From Papilionanthe hookeriana x Papilionanthe teres (taxonomy: Eukaryota; Streptophyta; Magnoliopsida; Asparagales; Orchidaceae): a stretch of 64,000 bases of DNA. The position numbers were made by a program, and so were the translations under genes. The stretch spans positions 15,385,310 through 15,449,309 of the forward strand of contig CM040430.1 in assembly GCA_022702705.1 (NCBI GenBank), read 5' to 3'. How positions within the stretch are numbered: the first letter of the stretch is position 1; each line of letters starts with the position of its first letter. The notes beneath the pieces are model-generated. The model was not told the DNA's origin, made no database searches, and saw only the letters and a list, made by a program, of their open reading frames with translations. Below, in pieces: positions 21,361 through 34,520 of the stretch.

Positions 21361-22679
21361 TGAAAATGGTTGGGATTATCCTGGCTACGTGAACCTCGTA
21401 GGCCCGGATAGGTCCATCTGAGGGTTCTCTTACCATAACCTTTCCCTACCTCTGTGTACGTGCACCGACTTGTTAGGTATGGTTCATATACCAGGATGTT
21501 TGGAGTATCTTGAAATGGACATGTGTCTTCTGTATTAGTGGGTTGGGGGGAGCGAGGGTGTTTTAGTAATTTACCTATGGGTTTTTTATATGTCTATATA
21601 TATGTGTAACCCTATGGGTATGAGACTGAGCTGTAATAAAACTCCTCTGAAATAGTGAATTCGTCGCTCTGCTCCCGAGAATGTAGGTATCTTTGTTGAA
21701 CCTCATTAAATCTCTGTGTTCTTCTGGATTGTGTCGATTCTTGTATTCTTCACCCTAAATTTCTCAAAAAGTGGTATCAGAGCCAGTTTGAGGGCAGAAA
21801 GAGATCGACACAATAAGAGGATTTGTCGACTACAGTTTTGTGCAAAAAATTCTAGATGAATCAGCCCGTAGCGGGCATTTGTAGTCGTAGTGGGATTCGG
21901 TGCTTGATGGGCTTCTGTGGTGGAGATTCGTAAAAGAGAGGTTTCGGGGCAAACGGAGTTCACCCGAGGGCTTGGCTTCGACGGAGTAGGAGTTCAGCCT
22001 CGGCAGTTCGACACAGAAAGAGCACGCAAGCGCTGTTTAGTGACAGGCTTCGTGCATCGGAGCGATAAGCCTCGTGCGACAGAATTTTGGCCCAGATGAG
22101 TTTGGCCAGGTTCTCCTTCTATGATTAGCTGGGGCTCGTAAGCTAGGGGTTCACGAACAATTATCATGAAAAGGGAAGTTCGCCGAGAGGAATTGCAGCG
22201 AACAGAGGAAAGGGAATCTGTGATTGCTGGGAAAGAAAGGAATCTTTCTTAATTAATGAAATTAAGGAGAATAGTTGATTAATCAGGAAATTCCTCTGTG
22301 GGCAGAGGCGAAGGACAAAGGCTAGAAATTCGGCGCAGCAATTGAAAATTTTCTTGTTATTAGAAGGTTAATTAACTTCCCTTAATTAAGAGAAACTTAT
22401 TTAAAGGGAATTGCTGAAATTGCAAATATTTATTTGGAAATATTTCAGGAGGCTGAGAAGGAAGGAAATCCGAAGGGAGTATTCCTTCTTTGATTTGTGC
22501 TGGACGTGGGAAGGAGAATATTCCATGTTGATTTGGAACCTTTTGGATGTGGAAAAGAAATTTTCCTATTTTGGGATGATCTGATTAAAGGAAATAGTGT
22601 TTTCCTGCTCTAGCAATTTGACAACTGAGTGGAGGAGTCGGCGTGAATAAGAGCATTTTGCGACAGTGCGCGAGGTAGT
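21361..22679 (+). mobile_element. Copia-type LTR, primer site and leader (array copy 1)
   Basis: A likely LTR of about 406 bp (21361-21766) starts TGAAAAT and ends TTTCTCA, with a TATATATATG box near 21596 and an AATAAAA signal near 21636. Five bases on, TGGTATCAGAGCC (21772-21784) matches the tRNA-iMet primer site common in plant copia elements. The remaining 900 bp has no gag or pol and shows several TTAATTAA palindromes near 22370-22400. The LTR start could also have been lost at the TE5 junction. The 5' flank TCAGTCCTCCCC (21349-21360) is shared by all copies. Confidence 0.75.
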
Positions 22680-23277
22680 TGATCCACTTAAAAAAAGATC
22701 TATTTTATGCCTTATTTTTTAGTAAATTTTTAAGAATATTGGGCTTTAATGAAATATATTTTCATGTTTTTGGATATAGATGATGAAAAAGAGTTCAAGA
22801 AGAAAAAGTGATAAAAAAGGAGCAAAAAAAAGCAAAAATAGAGTCAAAAAGTAAAACTGCCAAAAATATAGGTCTGCACCTAAGAGCCAGAAACCGGTGC
22901 CTAAGCCCCAGTTCGATACCAAAGCAGTCAAGTTTTTGAACAAATTTTGGCAGTTATTTTGAATGTGTTAGGCAATTTTCAGACATTCTAGAAGACTGGA
23001 AGTTATTCCTAATATATAGGACATGTGATACAATGAATTTGGACACAGGAAACGATTTAACAAGGCGGCGCCAGAACCTGTTTTCCTCCTTTTTGCTCAT
23101 TTTTGCTCATTTTTGCTCCGAATTTGTTCCTTTTCGCTTCTTTTCACTCCAATCACCTAAAATCATCATACCTGTAACAAATCATGAACATACCTTTCTC
23201 TAAAGTGTAATATCACCAAAAATGGGTAAAATTATATAGCAAAAACTGTATATATTTTTGGTGCATCAGTCCTCCCT

Positions 23278-24601
23278 TGAAAATGGTTGGGATTATCCTG
23301 GCTACGTGAACCTCGTAGGCCCGGATAGGTCCATCTGAAGGTTCTCTTACTACAACCTTTCCCTACCTCTGTGTACGTGCACCGACTTGTTAAGTATGGT
23401 TCATATACCAGGATGTTTGGAGTATCTTGAAATGGACATGTGTCTTCTGTATTAGTGGGTTGGGGGGAGCGAGGGTGTTTTAGTAATTTACCTATGGGTT
23501 TTTTATATGTCTATATATATGTGTAACCCTATGGGTATGAGACTGAGCTGTAATAGAACTCCTCTGAAATAGTGAATTCGTCGCTCTGCTCCCGAGAATG
23601 TAGGTATCTTTGCTGAACCTCATTAAAGCTCTGTGTGTTCTTCTAGATTGTGTCGATTCTTGTATTCTTCACCCTAAATTTCTCAACAAGTGGTATCTAA
23701 GCCAGTTTGAGAGCAGGAAGAGATCGACACAACAAGAGGATTTGGCGACTACAGTTTTGTGCAAAAAATTCTAAATGAATCAGCCCGTAGTGGGTATTTG
23801 TAGTCGTAGTGGGATTCGGCGCTTGATGGGCTTCTGTGGCGGAGATTCGTAGAAGAGAGGTTTCACGGCAAATGGAGTTCGCCCGAGGGCTTGCCTTCGA
23901 TGGAGTAGGAGTTCAACCTCGGCAGTTCGGCACAGAAAGAGCAAGCAAGCGTAGTTCAGTGACAGACTTCGTGCATCGGAGCGATAAGCCTCGTGCGACA
24001 GAATTTTGGCCTAGAGGAGTTTGTCCAGGTTCTCCTTCTGTGATTAGCTGGGGGCTCGTAAGCTAGGGGGTTCACGAATAGTTATCTTGAGGAGGGAAGT
24101 TCGTCGAGAGGAATTGCAGCGAACAGAGGAAAGGGAATCTGGGATTGCTGGGAAAGAAAGAATTCTTTCTTAATTAAGGAAATTAAGGAGAACAGTTGAT
24201 TAATCAGGAAATTCCTCTGTGGGCAGAGGCGAAGGAGAAAGGCTAGAAATTCGGCGCAGCAATAATGGAAATTTTCTTGTTATTAGAAGGTTAATTAACT
24301 TCCCTTAATTAAGGGAAACTTAATTAAAGGGAAGTGCTGGAATTGCAAATATTTATTTGGAAATATTTCGGAGAGTCGAGAAGGAAGGAAATCCGAAGGG
24401 AGTATTCCTTCTCCGATTTGTCTGGACGCGGGAAAGGCAATATTCCATGTTGATTTGGAACCTTTTGGATGTGGAAAAGAAATTTTACTTTTTTGGGATG
24501 ATCTCATTAAAGGAAATAGTGTTTTCCGGCTCTAGCAATTTGGCAACTGAGTGAAGGAGTCGGCGTGAATAAGAGCATTTTGCGACAGTGTGCGAGGTAG
24601 T
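23278..24601 (+). mobile_element. Copia-type LTR and leader (array copy 2)
   Basis: Homologous to copy 1. LTR 23278-23685; the primer site at 23691 reads TGGTATCTAAGCC, a change shared with copies 3 and 4 but not with copy 1. No coding capacity is recognisable. Confidence 0.75.
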
Positions 24602-25200
24602 TGATCCACTTAAAAAAATATCTATTTATGCCTTATTTTTTAGTCAATTTTTAAGATTAATGCGCTTTAATGAAATATATTTTCATGTTTTTTGATATAG
24701 ATGATGAAAAAGAGTTCAAGAAGGAAAAAATGATAAAAAAGGAGCAAAAAGAAGCAAAAATAGATCCAAAAAGTAAAACTGCCAAAAATATAGGTCTGGC
24801 ACCAAGGAGCCAGAAACTGGTGCCTAAGCCCTAGTTCGATACCAAAGAAGTCAAGTTTTTAAATAAATTTGGGCGTTTATTTTGACGGTGTTAGGCGATT
24901 TTCAGACATTCTAGAAGACTGGAAGTTATTCCTAATATATAGGACATGTGATACAATGAATTTGGACACAGGAAACGGTTTAACAAGGCGGCGCCATAAC
25001 CTGTTTTCCTCATTTTTGCTCATTTTTGCTCCTTTTTGCTCCGAATTTGTTCCTTTTCGCTTCTTTTCACTTAAATCACTTAAAATCATCATACCTGCAA
25101 CAAATCATGAAAATACCTTTCTCTAAAGTGTAATATCACCAAAAATGGGTAAAATTATATAGCAAAAACTGTATATATTTTTAGTGCATCAGTCATCCCC

Positions 25201-26516
25201 TGAAAATGGTTGGGATTATCCTGGCTACGTGAACCTCGTAGGCCTGGATAGGTTCATCTGAGGGTTCTCTTACCACAACCTTTCCCTACCTCTGTGTACA
25301 TGCACCGACTTGTTAGGTATGGCTCATATACCAGGATGTTTGGAGTATCTTGAAATGGACATGTGTCTTCTGTATTAGTGGGTTGGGGGGAGCGAGGGTG
25401 TTTTAGTTTTTTCCTATGGGTTTTTTATATGTCTATATATATGTGTAACCCTGTGGGTATGAGACTGAGCTATAATAGAACTCCTCTGAAATAGGGAATT
25501 CGTCGCTCTGCTCCCGAGACTGTAGGTATCTTTGTTGAACCTCATTAAAGCTCTGTGTGTTCTTCTGGATTGTGTCGATTCTTGTATTCTTCGCCCTAAA
25601 TTTCTCAACAAGTGGTATCTAAGCCAGTTTGAGGGCAGGAAGAGATCGACACAATGAGAGGATTTGGCGATTGTGCGAAAAATTCTAGTTGAATCAGCCC
25701 GTAGCGAGCATTTGTAGTCGTAGTGCGATTTGGCGCTTGATGGGCTTCTATGGCGAAGATTCGTAGAAGAGAGGTTTCACGGCAAACGGAGTTCGCCCGA
25801 GGGCTTGCCTTCGACGGGGTAGGAGTTCAGCCTCGGCAGTTCGGCACAGAAAGAGCACGCCAAGCCCAGTTCAGTGACAGGCTTCGTGCATTGGAGCGAT
25901 AAGCCTCGTGCGACAGAATTTTGGCCCAGAGGAGTTTAGTCAGGTTCTCTTTCTGTGATTAGTTGGGGCTCTTAAGCTAGGGGGTTCACGAACAGTTATC
26001 GTAAGGAGGGAAGTTCGCCAAGAGGAATTGCAACGAACAGAGGAAAGGGAATCTGGGATTGCTGGGAAAGAAAGGATTCTTTCTTAATTAAGGAAATTAA
26101 GGAGAACAGTTGATTAATCAGGAAATTCCTCTGTGGGCAGAGGCGAAGGAGAAAGGCTAGAAATTCGGCGCAGTAATATTGGAAATTTTCTTGTTATTAG
26201 AAGGTTAATTAACTTCCCTTAATTAAGGGAAACTTAATTAAAGGGAAGTGCTGGAATTGCAAATATTTATTTGGAAATATTTCAGGAGGCTGAGAAGGAA
26301 GGAAATCCGAAGGGAGTATTCCTTCTCTGATTTGTGCTGGACGCGGGAAAGGCAATATTCCATGTTGATTTGGAACCTTTTGGATGTGGAAAAGAAATTT
26401 TCCTATTTTGAGATGATCTCATTAAAGGAAATAGTGTTTTCCGGCTCTAGCAATTTGGCAACTGAGTGAAGGAGTCGGCGTGAATAAGAGCATTTTGCGA
26501 CAGTGCGCGAGGTAGT
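25201..26516 (+). mobile_element. Copia-type LTR and leader (array copy 3)
   Basis: LTR 25201-25607, mutated primer site at 25613. Shares with copy 4 the variants TAACCCTGTGGG and AGTGCGATT, and has a private deletion of CTACAGTTTT-like bases near 25669. Confidence 0.75.
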
Positions 26517-27115
26517 TGATCCACTTAAAAAAATATCTATTTATGCCTTATTTTTTAGTCAATTTTTAAGAATATTGCGCTTTAATGAAATATATTTTCT
26601 TGTTTTTTGATATAGATGATTAAAAAGAGTTCAAGAAGGAAAAAATGATAAAAAAGGAGCAAAAAGAAGCAAAAATAGATCCAAAAAGTAAAACTGCCAA
26701 AAATATAGGTCTGGCACCAAGGAGCCAGAAACTGGTGCCTAAGCCCTAGTTCGATACCAAAGAAGTCAAGTTTTTGAATAAATTTGGGCATTTATTTTGA
26801 CGGTGTTAGGCGATTTTCAGACATTCTAGAAGACTGAAAGTTATTTCTAATATATAGGACATGTGATACAATGAATTTGGACACAGGAAACGGTTTAACA
26901 AGTCGGCGCCAGAACCTGTTTTCCTCCTTTTTGTTCATTTTTGCTCCTTTTTGCTCCGAATTTGTTCCTTTTCGCTTCTTTTCGCTCCAATCACTTAAAA
27001 TCATCATACCTGCAACAAATCATGAAAATACCTTTCTCTAAAGTGTAATATCACCAAAAATGGATAAAATTATATAGCAAAAACTGTATATATTTTTGGT
27101 GCATCAGTCCTCCCC

Positions 27116-28423
27116 TGAAAATGGTTGGGATTATCATGGCTACGTGAACCTCGTAGGCCTGGATAGGTTCATCTGAGGGTTCTCTTACCACAACCTTTCC
27201 CTACCTCTGTGTACATGCACCGACTTGTTAGGTATGGCTCATATACAAGGATGTTTGGAGTATCTTGAAATGGACATGTGTCTTCTGTATTAGTGGGTTG
27301 GGGGGAGCGAGGGTGTTTTAGTAATTTCCTATGGGTTTTTTATATGTCTATATATATGTGTAACCCTGTGGGTATGAGACTGAGCTATAATAGAACTCCT
27401 CTGAAATAGAGAATTCGTCGCTCTGCTCCCGAGACTGTAGGTATCTTTGTTGAACCTCATTAAATCTCTGTGTGTTCTTCTGGATTGTGTCGATTCTTGT
27501 ATTCTTCGCCCTAAATTTCTCAACAAGTGGTATCTAAGCCAGTTTGAGGGCAGGAAGAGATCGACACAACAAGAGGATTTGGTGACTACAGTTTTGTGCG
27601 AAAAATTCTAGTTGAATCAGCCCGTAGCGGACATTTGTAGTCGTAGTGCGATTCGGCGCTTGATGGGCTTTTGTGGCGGAGATTCGTAGAAGAGAGGTTT
27701 AGCGGCAAACGGAGTTCGCCCGAGGGCTTGCCTTCGACAGAGTAGAAGTTCAGCCTCGGCAGTTCGGCACAGAAAGAGCACGCAAGCCCAGTTCAGTGAC
27801 AGGCTTCATGCATCGGAGCGATAAGCCTCGTGCGACAGAATTTTGGCCCAGAGGAGTTTGGCCAGGTTCTCCTTCTGTGATTAGCTGGGGCTCTTAAGCT
27901 AGGGGGTTCACGAACAGTTATCGTGAGGAGGGAAGTTCGCCGAGAGGAATTGCAGCGAACAGAGGAAAGGGAATCTGGGATTGCTGGGAAAGAAATGAAT
28001 CTTTCTTAATTAAGGAAATTAAGGAGAACAGTTGATTAATCAGGAAATTCCTCTGTGGGCAGAGGCGAAGGAGAAAGGCTAGAAATTTGGCGCAACAATA
28101 TTGGAAAATTTCTTGTTATTAGAAGGTTAATTAACTTCCCTTAATTAAAGGGAAGTGCTGGAATTGCAAATATTTATTTGGAAATATTTCAGGAGGCTGA
28201 GAAGGAAGGAAATCTGAAGGGAGTATTCCTTCTCTGATTTGTGCTGGACACGGGAAAGGCAATATTCCATGTTGATTTGGAACCTTTTGGATGTGGAAAA
28301 GAAATTTTCCTATTTTAGGATGATCTTGTTAAAGGAAATAGTGTTTTCCGGCTCTAGCAATTTGGCAACTGAGTGGAGGAGTCGGCTTGAATAAGAGCAT
28401 TTTGCGACAATGCGCAAGGTAGT
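27116..28423 (+). mobile_element. Copia-type LTR and leader (array copy 4)
   Basis: LTR 27116-27522, mutated primer site at 27528. It is followed without a break by the complete TE2 LTR, which started in all other copies but was cut after about 380 bp. Confidence 0.75.
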
Positions 28424-30207
28424 TGATCCACTTAAAAAAATATCTATTTTATGTCTTATTTTTTAGTCAATTTTTAAGAATATTGTGCTTTAATGAAATA
28501 TATTTTCATGTTTTTGGATATTGATGATGAAAAAGAGTTCAAGAAGGAAAAATGATAAAAAAAGGAGCAAAAAGAAGCAAAATAGAGCCAAAAAGTAAAA
28601 CTGCCAAAAATATAGGTCTGGCACCTAGGAGCCAGAAACTGGTGCCTAAGCCCTAGTTCGATACCAAAGCAGTCAAGTTTTTGAACAAATTTGGGCAGTT
28701 AGTTTGACGGTGTTAGGCTATTTTCAGACATTCTAGAAGACTGAAAGTTATTCCTAATATATAGGACATGTGATACAATGAATTTGGACACAGGAAATGT
28801 TTTAAATCTCAAAGAGGTGAGATCCAAAGTGAAGGGGTGCGACTGTTTAAGCACGGAGTCTAGCGCCTAGGAGCCAGAGCTCGGCGCCTAGGCGTGCCAG
28901 TTGACCTTCTAGAAGATTCGTTGAAATGAGAGTAATTTTGAAGAAGTGCCTAAAGCAACCCCTAGTCATTTTCAAAGCTCTATAAATATGAGACATTTAT
29001 ACAGCAAAAAGCGCCCAAAGAAGAGTTCCAGAGAGCCCTGAAGAATTTTCTCAAGTCCTAGAGAGTTCTCAGTGAGTTTACATTAGTTTATTTTAGTTGC
29101 TTTCAGTGTTACTACTCAAATTCCTTGAGTAGTAAGTTAGAGTTGGTGAGTTTGTATTGTTCCTGGTGTTGGAGTCTTGTACTTTTCGTCGGAGTCCGTA
29201 GAAGTCGAAGGATACTTTGGATGAACATTCCAGATAATTATTTGTAACTTGGTTCAAAGTTTTATAAATATGTTTCGTTGTATGAATTCAATGTATTCTG
29301 AGTAGATTTCTTTTCTTTCTCCTTTCAACTATGAAAAGATAATAATGATAAATTTATTTCGATGGAGAATTTACCTTTTTATTGATAAAACATAGCGATG
29401 ATATTCATACCGGATCATCATTTACTTTTTAAAATGACCATTTGAATTGTTAAAAACTGTTGAAGAATTTTGAGACCTAGCCGGAGATGAGTTCTTAACT
29501 AGTAGATATCACATGAATCCTTGGGTAGTCGAAGGCCATGAGCGGATTATTCAAGGTAAAGTGCAAATAAATAAGAAGATATTATTTATTGGGTGTATAA
29601 TTATTTAGTTTTTAGAGTGACAGACTAAATTTTAATAATTTGGTTTATAGAAAGGGAACGGGTCACTAGTAGGGCCGACCATATTCACACTTGGACTTCT
29701 TGAAGTGTGAGCCTAGAATAACTCATTCTACTAATAATACATCCTGAACCGATCTATAAATTAGCCAATGTTCTTTATACTATCGAGTGAAGTTAAACAA
29801 TAAGAATACTTCTATTTGGCGTAAAACCATATTTTTAAATTCTCCACGAAAGAAAGTTTTCTGAAAAATCTTGGATAGTTGAATATGAGAAAGTTGTTTT
29901 ATTTATACTTGAATCAATCCTTAATTATAATTGTTACTTTTTAATAGTAGAAATTATATAAAAACTATTTAAATCCAAATCATTGAAAAGAGAATATAAG
30001 AAAAAATATTTTTAAAAGGTTAAATAACTTTTCTGTGGGATCGATAACCGGGACTCCATTAGAGCCCTGTATTACTTGAAATGATACGTATACTTGCGTA
30101 GTATCCTCTCGTGTGCAAAGTTATTTTCTAAAATTTAAATTTATTTTTACATACTATTCATTGGAATATAAAGATAAATATTGCGTAACAACCATTGTAT
30201 AGGATCA
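28424..30207 (+). repeat. TE2 5' LTR
   Basis: Starts TGATCCACTTAAAAAAA, aligning with the TE3 LTR start TGACCCAAGAGAAAAAT, and ends GGATCA six bases before the primer site. It has two GC-rich module halves with GCGCCTAGG words (28617-28660 and 28855-28905), a TATAAATA box at 28981 and typical R-U5 text (GGGATCGATAACCGGGACTCCATTAGAGCCCTGTATTA near 30038, also in TE3 and TE4). Its first 380 bp also end the array units. Confidence 0.85.
28981..28988 (+). promoter_or_regulatory. TE2 LTR TATA box
   Basis: TATAAATA, about 80 bases after the GC-rich module, is the strongest core promoter match in this LTR. Confidence 0.55.
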
Positions 30208-30213
30208 TGTTTT

Positions 30214-30230
30214 TGGCGCTGTTTCCGGGG
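30214..30230 (+). other. TE2 tRNA-Asp primer-binding site (decayed)
   Basis: TGGCGCTGTTTCCGGGG, two mismatches from the 17-base complement of tRNA-Asp seen intact in TE5. Confidence 0.8.
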
Positions 30231-30369
30231 ATGACAATTTTAACATTTAAAGATATTTTATACAATTTTTTTTTCTTTTATTTTCAAAAATCAAAATACA
30301 AAAACATTAGAAAAAAATACCAAAAATATTTTTATTTTTATTTTTCAAAACTTTTACTTAATTTTTATT

Positions 30370-31740
30370 CATAGTTCTGGATCTGAACGATTATTTTCTA
30401 TTGATTCTGAATTAGAAAGAACTATTAAACGAATTAGGAAACAAAAACATCTTGAAAAATCTTTAAAAATGGTTGACTTACATAACAATCATCTAATAGA
30501 AATTAATGATCAAAATGTTTATAAACTATTAAAGGATTATGCAAATCCTACAGCTGATGAACTTTATGTTAGTATTCAAATACCTGCTGTAGCTATTAAT
30601 TCTTTTGAGCTTAAACATTCAGTCATTCAAATGGTTCAAAATAATTAATTCGGAGAATCACCAAATGAGGATCAAAATTTACATCTTAATATTTTTTTTA
30701 GAAATCTGTGCTATTTTTAAATACAACAATATTTCTGATGATGCTATTAGACTTAGAACTTTTCCTTTTTCTTTAAAAGATAAAGCTAAGATGTTATTAA
30801 ATTCATTAGCGACTGATTCTATTAAAACTTGGGCAGAAATGACGCAAAAATTCCTTGCTAAATATTTTTCTCCTTCCAAAACTGCTAAATTGAGGAATGA
30901 TATAACACCATTTATTTAATTTGATTGAGAGACGATTTATGAAGCATGGAAAAAATTTAAAGAATTTTTAAGAAAATGTCCTCATCATGCTCTACCAGAT
31001 TGGTTAATTATTCAAACATTTTATAATGGACTTATAGGATCTCTTAGATCTATTATCGATGCTGCTGCTGGAGGTTCTTTAATGACTAAGACATTTGATG
31101 AAGCTCACGCCTTAATTGAAGAAATGGCTACTAATAATTTTCAATGGCTTTCTGATAGGGTTAATCCTAAAAGAGTGGCAAGTATTCAAGATAATGAAGC
31201 ATTTTCTATTTTAGCTTTGCAAGTGGCTGTGATATCTAAGAAATTAGATAATTTTGTGGTTAACTTACCTTAAATATCACATTTAAGTAATGATAATTCT
31301 GGAAATCTTGATGATGCACAAGCAATGGAGACATTGTAAGCTATTGCTAGTAAAACTAATAACCCTTATTCAAACTACTATAATCCAGGTTGGAAAAATC
31401 ACCCTAATTTTAATTGGAGTAATGAAAATCAACAATGGGGTAATCAGGTTAATTCAACCATGAACTGGAACAATCAAAGGAATTCAAATTATCGACCTAC
31501 TTATCCTCCTGGTTTTAATTATCAGCAGAAAAAGTTGTCATTAGAATAAATAGTTTTATAAATGGGTAATCAGTTGCAAAGTCAGAACACTGCAACTAGT
31601 AATATAGAGAATCAGATGGGATAGATTGCCAATGCATTAAATAATAGACAACAAGGAACACTCCCGAGTAATGTTGAAATTAATCCTAAATTGGAGAAGA
31701 ACATGAACAAGTCAAAGCTGTACAACACAGAAGTGGAAAC
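30370..31740 (+). pseudogene. TE2 gag
   Basis: Without an ATG, the frame reads SIDSELERTIKRIRKQ, continues through the LKDYANPTADE block to a TAA after VIQMVQNN (30648), then the capsid-like FPFSLKDKAK, KFLAKYFSPSKTAKLRNDI, KCPHHALPDWLIIQTFYNG and SIIDAAAGGSLMTK blocks, typical of the plant retrotransposon gag family. The Asn-rich NPYSNYYNPGWKNHPNFNW region follows. I see no CCHC zinc knuckle. At least seven stops and two frameshifts; the product would have formed the particle shell. Confidence 0.85.
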
Positions 31741-32865
31741 GAATTAAAAGAGAAAGTTCAGAATGAAATTAAAAAGGAGAGAGAGGTTGAAGAGATTGAA
31801 AAACCTAATGAAACTCTTTCTCCAAATAGATATCAGTCTGTAATTCCTATTGAAGTGGAAGTTGAAAGACCACCGACACCTTTTCCTCAAGGATTAAAAC
31901 AACAGAAGCTTGATCATCAATTTGCTAAGTTCTTTGAGATTTTTAAGAAACTTTCCATTAACATACCTTTAGTTGAAGCTTTGGAGCAAATCCCAAATTA
32001 TGCAAAATTTATGAATGATATTTTAAGCAAGAAACAAGAATTTGAAGCTTATGAAACAGTTGCACTAAGTGAAAAATGCAGTGCAAGAATTCAGAATAAG
32101 TTACCTCAGAAGCTTAAAGTCCCTAGAAGTTTCATTTTACCATGTGCTATTGGAGACAAATTTAATGGAAAAGCCTTATGTGATTTAGGAGCAAGTATTA
32201 ATCTCATGCCATTATCTATCTTTCGAAGGTTAGACTTAGGAGAGATTTCACGCACCACTGTGACTCTACAATTAGCTGATCGTTCGATTACGTACCCTAA
32301 AGGAGTTATAGAGGATGTTCTAGTTAAAGTGGATAAATTTATCTTCCCCGTGGATTTCATAGTACATGATATGGAAGAAGATAAACAAATACCAATTATT
32401 CTTGGAAGACTTTTCCTAGCTACCGGACGTGTTATGATTGATGTGCAAAAAGGAGAATTAACTATGAGAGTTAATGATCAAGAGATAACATTCAATATTT
32501 TAAAATTAATGAGGTATCCTGCCAAAGAAAAATGCTATCAGAAGGATATTTTTCACTATATGATTGAGAAGCATTATCAAGAAAAATGCAAAGTCATTTC
32601 TGAAGAGAAAAATGAAATTATGATAACTAATGAAACTGAAAAAGAAGATGAAGAGCATTTGTTTGAGAATGAAATTAAAGAAACTCATTATATTCATGAA
32701 AATTGGGAAATTTTAGATACAACTGGAAATAATAGACTTTTTCCTTCAATTGAAAAAGCCCCTGAACTGGAATTAAAGATGTTACCTGCACATTTGAAGT
32801 ATGCATTTCTTGGGAATTTATCAACTTTACTTGTGATTATATCTTCTTATTTAAGTAAAGATCAA
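31741..32865 (+). pseudogene. TE2 aspartic protease and linker, cut by TE3
   Basis: From 31855 the frame is open through PPTPFPQGLKQQ and the helix LSINIPLVEALEQIPNYAKFM to the protease proper: ALCDLGASINLMPLSIF holds the catalytic Asp (DLGAS), then VTLQLADRSITYPKG, DKFIFPVDFIV and PIILGRLFLATGR, the usual flap and ILGR blocks. An acidic linker leads toward RT. At 32865 the frame runs into the TE3 LTR; the last 23 codons read to 32934 are LTR sequence. The protease would have matured the gag-pol polyprotein. Confidence 0.88.
32861..32865 (+). other. Target-site duplication of TE3, left
   Basis: ATCAA, repeated at 46574-46578 right after the TE3 3' LTR. Removing TE3 and one copy restores a continuous reading frame in TE2. 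Confidence 0.9.
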
Positions 32866-34515
32866 TCACCCAAGAGAAAAAGGTCAAGATTTTCATGCTT
32901 ATTTTACACTGATTTTGATGATATTGCACTTTAGAGAAATGTATTTTTGGTGTTTTTCTGCAAGTATGAAGAATTAAGGACAAAGGAATAAAAATATGCA
33001 AAAATGAGTGGATTTGGAGCAAAAAGGATGCAAATTTGACCTACGCCGCCGACGAGGTCGAGGCCGCCGACAACGTGATTTTCTCGAGAGTTCAGAATAA
33101 ATTATAAGGGAGGCCGCCAACGGCGAGGACTATTTAAATGCATGGTTTCTAGAAGGGCGCCGAGGGCGCCGTCGGCGGCGGGGTCGATAGATCTTTCAAG
33201 AAATACATTGAATGTGGACGATTTTCGAAGCGGTGCCTTCACAACCTTTAGAGACTCTTCTACAACTTTAAAAGGAACGAATTTTGGCCAAAAAATGGCT
33301 CTTCCTCTGATCTCTAAACTGATTGTTAGTGAGTCCATAGTGTAAAGAGAGTTAATTAGTGAGTTTAATTTAGTGAGTAGTGAGTTGAAATAGAGAAATT
33401 GTAAGGAATTCTTCAAGGAATTGCATGAGTGGAAGGGAAGTGAGAGAACTCTTCCACATTGACATTTCAAAGGAGAATTCCAAGGAAAAGATCTAGAGGA
33501 ACTTCGAGGAGTTTGCTTGGGGAGGAATTTGAGATAAGTAGTGTTTATTTGTTTTTAGTGTGTAGAACTTTACTTTATTATATGAAATCTAAGTTTTATT
33601 GCATCCTCTTCATGAATTTTGAGTAGTTGTTCTATCTTTCTCCTAGTTTTGATGTTTTTGTGAAATGATTATATAATTAGTCTATTAAATAAATTATTAA
33701 AGAAGTTGTGATGGTACTACACCTAAACTTAATTTACTATATGAATTGGCCATTTGTATTGTTAAAATATGTGAAGAATTCTTAAGACCTGACCATGGGC
33801 TAAGGATTCTTAACTTGTATGTATCACAATTCTATTTGCAAAGTAGACGGGTAAATGCTTGTAGGGAGAAGTGCAAATAAATAGGGAAATAATATTAATC
33901 GGGCATAGAATTGGAGATTTTAGAGTGACAAGCTAAAATCCTCAATTCATTCCTATCATTTGGGTGAAGATGTGTAGATTGTTAGCCCTCAGGTGAGGGA
34001 AATGTTGGAGCTCCGAAGTGAGAGCCGATATCCTCCCAGCCCAGCCGCAGAATCAGTAACCAAGCATAGGATTAGTCAATGTTCTTTATGCCTGGACCAA
34101 AGGTTAAAGAATAGGTGTGCTCCTATTTGGCATAACAAATTAAAACTAATTATAATTATCATTTCACTTAAATATCTTAACTAAGGAGAAAGATTTTTGT
34201 TATTATCTATATTTGAACTTAACTCTAGTAGTATTAGTAAATTGTTAGTAAAACTAGTTTTTAATATAAGTTTCATATTATTATCGATTGCATATTAGTG
34301 ATAGATAGGCATTTCGATTAGTTGTAATTCTGAATTATTTTTTTTATATTCCTAGTCCGTAGGCTTTATTATATCTCTCCCTGTGGGATCGATATCTTGG
34401 ACTAGATTAGAGCCTTGTATTTCTTGAACGATTCGTATACTTGCGATTAAAAGATTAAAATATTTAATTGTTACTAAGGTAAATTTGAATTGGATTAAAA
34501 AGCAGGGTCGGTTAA
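32866..34515 (+). repeat. TE3 5' LTR
   Basis: Starts TCACCCAAGAG (TGACCC in the 3' LTR) and ends just before GTTTT and the primer site. It contains a GC-rich module at 33043-33185 (GCCGCCGACGAGG, GGCGCCGAGGGCGCC, GTCGGCGGCGGGG) around TATTTAAATGCATGG, which may be its TATA region, and the R-U5 text near 34385-34430. Minus-strand open frames here are module shadows. Confidence 0.92.
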
Positions 34516-34520
34516 GTTTT

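Larger units (their letters stand above)
21147..28805. repeat. Four-copy tandem array of a 1.9-kb chimeric unit
   Basis: The unit is TE5 LTR end (about 200 bp, minus strand) - copia LTR and leader (about 1.32 kb, plus) - first 380 bp of TE2's LTR (plus). Units start near 21147, 23062, 24985 and 26900; matching points are 1917, 1923 and 1915 bp apart. New joints near 23061, 24984 and 26899 fuse ACAGGAAACGGTTTAA of the TE2 LTR to AGGCGGCGCCAGAA of the TE5 LTR. The first copy begins in the full TE5 LTR and the last runs on into the full TE2 LTR, so the chimera pre-dated the amplification. Confidence 0.92.

Noticed and set aside
21917..22099. 60-76-codon frames repeated in the copia leader (also 23836-24066 and 26248-26469)
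   Set aside because: Frame and ends differ between array copies and there is no gag motif; likely non-coding leader.
32837..33470. Minus-strand frames of 61-122 codons in the TE3 LTR
   Set aside because: Antisense shadows of LTR sequence; the 45194-45509 counterparts have different frames and lengths.
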